Part shown: piece after piece, positions 61,588-64,000 of the stretch
Layout of the letters: the number at the start of each line of letters is the position of its first letter
Position numbering within the stretch: the first letter of the stretch is position 1
NCBI GenBank assembly: GCA_904420075.1
Contig: CAJFTX010000012.1
Coordinates: 16,326 to 80,325 of the forward strand
DNA length: 64,000 nt
DNA from: an uncultured Clostridia bacterium
GTDB taxonomy: Bacteria; Bacillota; Clostridia; Oscillospirales; Feifaniaceae
Direction of reading: 5' to 3'
Made by a program: the position numbers and the translations under genes
The notes under the pieces: generated by a model
What the model saw: the letters and a program-made list of their open reading frames with translations, nothing else
Told to the model about the DNA's origin: nothing
The model's database searches: none

Positions 61588-61602
61588 AGAAGGGGTGGTT
61601 TG

Positions 61603-62892
61603 ATGTATCGGCAGGTGGCGAGCCTTGTCGTGTTCCGCGAGTTCGGCGGGGACAGCGTCCTGGAACGGCTGGCGGCGATTTCGCGCGAGCTCTCGGGGGA
61701 GTATGACCGGGACGAGCTGCGCGGACGGGTCTGTGCCGAGGTGAAGCGGCTGCTCGATCTCGCGACCGAGTACGGCTTTGACGAAAATCTCTGGCAGGAT
61801 TATCTGACCTTTCTGCTGCTCACCAATGAGAATTCCTTTTCAATGACCGCGGAGAAGCGGGCGCTCGGAGATGGCAGCATCGGCGCGCTGGTCCGGCACG
61901 ATATGGAGATCTTCCGCGAGCTCTTTCACTTTGATTTTGGGCCGCTGGAACGGGCGCTCGGACTTGACTGCTTCTCCGTTTTGACCCGTTATCAAGCGGT
62001 GCCGAAGGAGAAGAAAAATTATTTTGACAACATCAGCCGGGCGGTGCGCGAGATGAGCGGAAAGCTCGCCGCCGCAGAAAACGGGGAGGAGATGTTCGCG
62101 CTGCTCTCCGAGTTCTACCGCGCAAACGGGGTCGGCATGTTCGGCCTCAACCGCGCCTTTCGCATCCGCGAGGGGGAGGGGCACGCCGAGATCTATCCGA
62201 TTAACAACACCGATGAGGTGCGTCTCTCCGATCTTGTGGGCTATGAGCTGCAAAAGGAGCGGCTGATCCGCAACACCGAGAGCTTTCTCGCCGGAGGGCG
62301 GGCGAACAACGTGCTGCTCTACGGCGACGCGGGAACGGGAAAATCCACCAGCGTTAAGGCCATTTTAAACGAGTACGCGGGCGAGGGCCTGCGGATGATC
62401 GAAATCTATAAGCACCAGTTCCGGATGCTGACTGATATCATCGGCCAGATCAAGCGAAGAAACTATAAGTTTATCATCTTTATGGACGACCTCTCCTTCG
62501 AGGAGTTTGAGATCGAGTACAAGTATCTCAAGGCGGTAATTGAGGGCGGTGTGGAGTCGAGACCGGACAATGTGCTCATCTATGCGACTTCCAACCGGCG
62601 GCACCTGATCCGTGAGTCGTTTGGCGACCGGGCGGACGATGTGCACCGCACCGACTCGATGGCGGAGAAGACCTCGCTTGCGGACCGGTTCGGCGTATCG
62701 ATTCTGTTTGCGACGCCGGACAAGCCGGAGTACCATGAGATTGTGAAGTTCCTGGCGGCGAAGCACCCGGAGCTCGCCCTGCCGGAAGAGGAGCTGCTCG
62801 CCCGGGCGGACAGCTGGGCGGTGCGAAACGGCGGGATATCCTGCCGCACGGCGCAGCAGTTTATTAACGATCTGCTGACCGAGATAAAATAG
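61603..62892 (+). CDS. DUF815 family P-loop ATPase
   Basis: A 429-residue protein. The N-terminal 200 residues are helical. The AAA-type ATPase has LYGDAGTGKSTSVKAIL as Walker A, FKFIIFMDDLSFE-like Walker B (KFIIFMDDLSFEEFE), and IYATSNRRHLIRESF as a sensor region. This is the full plan of the DUF815 family, whose role is unknown. AAGGGGTGG precedes the ATG at 61603. It follows ridA by 15 bases and may share its message by position only. Confidence 0.88.
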   Translation: MYRQVASLVVFREFGGDSVLERLAAISRELSGEYDRDELRGRVCAEVKRLLDLATEYGFDENLWQDYLTFLLLTNENSFSMTAEKRALGDGSIGALVRHDMEIFRELFHFDFGPLERALGLDCFSVLTRYQAVPKEKKNYFDNISRAVREMSGKLAAAENGEEMFALLSEFYRANGVGMFGLNRAFRIREGEGHAEIYPINNTDEVRLSDLVGYELQKERLIRNTESFLAGGRANNVLLYGDAGTGKSTSVKAILNEYAGEGLRMIEIYKHQFRMLTDIIGQIKRRNYKFIIFMDDLSFEEFEIEYKYLKAVIEGGVESRPDNVLIYATSNRRHLIRESFGDRADDVHRTDSMAEKTSLADRFGVSILFATPDKPEYHEIVKFLAAKHPELALPEEELLARADSWAVRNGGISCRTAQQFINDLLTEIK

Positions 62893-62911
62893 TAGAAAAA
62901 CTCCCGGATTG

Positions 62912-62938
62912 GGGCACCCTCTGAGAAGAAGGGTGCCC
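62912..62938 (+). terminator. Hairpin after the DUF815 gene
   Basis: Perfect 9-bp stem (62912-62920 / 62930-62938); only a short T-rich stretch follows, so a weak terminator. Confidence 0.5.
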
Positions 62939-63117
62939 TCTGCATATTCATCTGACACGGCGGGATATTGCTTTGCAGTGACGCTGCCTACGGATACGGT
63001 GAGCGTCGGATTCCGACACCAAACATTTTTATGCATGTTCGGACAGCAATTTAATGATGAAATACTGCCCAGTATCATTGTTCTGACAAAAATATATTGC
63101 ACTTTGTGAGGACCCAT

Positions 63118-63879
63118 ATGAACTATACAATTGTCGATTATTTTGGATATCCACTGTCGGCGCAAGAGAGAATGAAGACGATAAAGCAGGCGGGATTTGA
63201 TGGCGTTATTCTGTTGTGGGCCGATTATTTTGATAGTGATTATAAGGATTTTCCAAAATATGCCGAAAAAGAGGGGCTGTATGTGGAGAATGCGCATGCC
63301 CCCTATATGCAGGCGAACACCATATGGGACGATACCATAACGGGGGAGGAATACACAGATCATATCGTTCGCTGTATAGAAGATTGCTCCGTGTTTCACA
63401 TACCTACTCTTGTCATGCATCCGATAAACGGGATGGTCCCTTTACCAAAGGGCAACGTGGGGATAGATCGCTTTAAAAAAATCATGGAAGCCGCGGAAAA
63501 ATGGAATATCAATATCGCGATTGAAAATCAGGGCAATCCCGAATACCTCAATTTCGTGTTTCGAAATATTTCATCCAGTCGACTCTATTTTTGTTTTGAC
63601 AGCGGTCACGAAAGATTTTATTCTCCACAGCTTGATCTGCTGGATTTGTATGGAGATAGACTCATCGCTCTGCATCTGCACGACAACAACGGACAGGAAG
63701 ATACTCATGCGCTGCCTTTCACGGGCGATGTTCAGTGGGACAGGATAGCGGGCAAGTTAAAAAAGCTCGATTATAAGGGGGCTGTTGCGTTGGAAACTTT
63801 GAATGGAGGTTTTGAACACATAGAGAGCCCTGTAGCATTTTTGCAAATCGCTCTTGAAAGAGCAAAAAAGATTTTATAA
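63118..63879 (+). CDS. Sugar phosphate isomerase/epimerase family protein (AP endonuclease 2-like TIM barrel)
   Basis: A 253-residue TIM barrel of the xylose-isomerase-like group. Likely metal and catalytic residues lie in VENAHAPY (His), VMHPINGM (His), IAIENQGNP (Glu), CFDSGHE (Asp, His), ALHLHDNNG (His, Asp) and VALETLNGG (Glu). It probably epimerises or isomerises a keto-sugar. The ATG at 63118 follows GAGGA. Base composition is more AT-rich than the preceding genes and the 225-base gap upstream is AT-rich too, which suggests a separate origin. Confidence 0.85.
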   Translation: MNYTIVDYFGYPLSAQERMKTIKQAGFDGVILLWADYFDSDYKDFPKYAEKEGLYVENAHAPYMQANTIWDDTITGEEYTDHIVRCIEDCSVFHIPTLVMHPINGMVPLPKGNVGIDRFKKIMEAAEKWNINIAIENQGNPEYLNFVFRNISSSRLYFCFDSGHERFYSPQLDLLDLYGDRLIALHLHDNNGQEDTHALPFTGDVQWDRIAGKLKKLDYKGAVALETLNGGFEHIESPVAFLQIALERAKKIL

Positions 63880-64000
63880 AAGAGAGCGGGGCGGCGGATC
63901 AGACGTTCCTCTTCGCGCGGCGACCTGTTTGGCCGGAACCGTTCCGATCTGAGGAATTAGAGCCGGAAAAATCTTTGGGGAGATTGGACATCTGGCAAAA
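63880..64000. other. Window end, no gene seen
   Basis: I see no gene or clear signal in the last 121 bases. Confidence 0.5.

Overview
The window looks like chromosome from a GC-rich, spore-former-type Firmicute, most likely an Oscillospirales/Ruminococcaceae-like gut clostridium. Reasons: a SpoIIIE/FtsK translocase, an SLH-domain surface protein, clostridial MnmA/QueG forms, a YesMN-type two-component system with Lpl-type sugar permeases, luxS-pfs, AGGAGG ribosome sites, and strong intrinsic terminators after most operons. There is no CRISPR array, no rRNA and no intact insertion sequence. One tRNA (Leu, anticodon UAG) is present. The species assignment is an inference.

Layout. 1-6.7 kb: end of an RNA m5C methyltransferase, yebC, a gene-poor 1.2-kb stretch with hairpins and a partly duplicated yebC tail, two small genes, then an overlapping trio mnmA, queG-like, alaA. 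6.7-8.25 kb: a small phage-derived regulatory module (CI-like repressor, two Cys-rich mini-proteins, a sigma-4-like protein) bounded by terminators. 8.5-13.9 kb: ftsK/spoIIIE, ygiQ, mtnN. 13.9-15.85 kb: a lower-GC island with a methyltransferase preceded by a leader peptide and attenuator, plus a degraded TnpV gene. 15.85-24.6 kb: SLH protein, tRNA-Leu, a queuosine-salvage pair (queL, yhhQ) behind a structured leader, cysK behind a Cys-rich leader peptide, an amidase-like protein, a TIM-like protein with YjbQ, and two tandem polysaccharide deacetylases.

24.7-38.05 kb is one carbohydrate/polyol locus. Sensor kinase, response regulator, binding protein, two permeases and a Gfo/Idh oxidoreductase lie on the minus strand. 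A ROK repressor, phosphodiesterase, tetritol-type dehydrogenase, HAD phosphatase and FGGY kinase lie on the plus strand. A shared TTTATAAA palindrome links the ROK and phosphodiesterase promoters and overlaps the kinase promoter. The kinase carries an in-frame TGA.

38.1-51 kb: an unknown protein, a heterodimeric ABC exporter, a LysR regulator with a DUF2974 hydrolase, an Rrf2 regulator, a second AT-rich methyltransferase next to a serial-hairpin repeat, luxS-pfs-MATE, and two URO-D-fold methyltransferases. 51.2-54.8 kb: a DUF308 membrane protein and a Ca2+ P-type ATPase whose leader holds an acidic mini-ORF and a terminator. 55-61.6 kb: ilvN-ilvC-ilvD-ilvB-ilvA-ridA, the branched-chain amino acid pathway with the deaminase that removes the IlvA by-product. 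61.6-63.9 kb: a DUF815 ATPase and a sugar-phosphate isomerase/epimerase.

The most promising new biology is leader-based control: the methyltransferase attenuator, the Cys leader of cysK, the queL leader, and the acidic leader of the Ca2+ ATPase. The unassigned polyol/phosphodiester pathway comes next.
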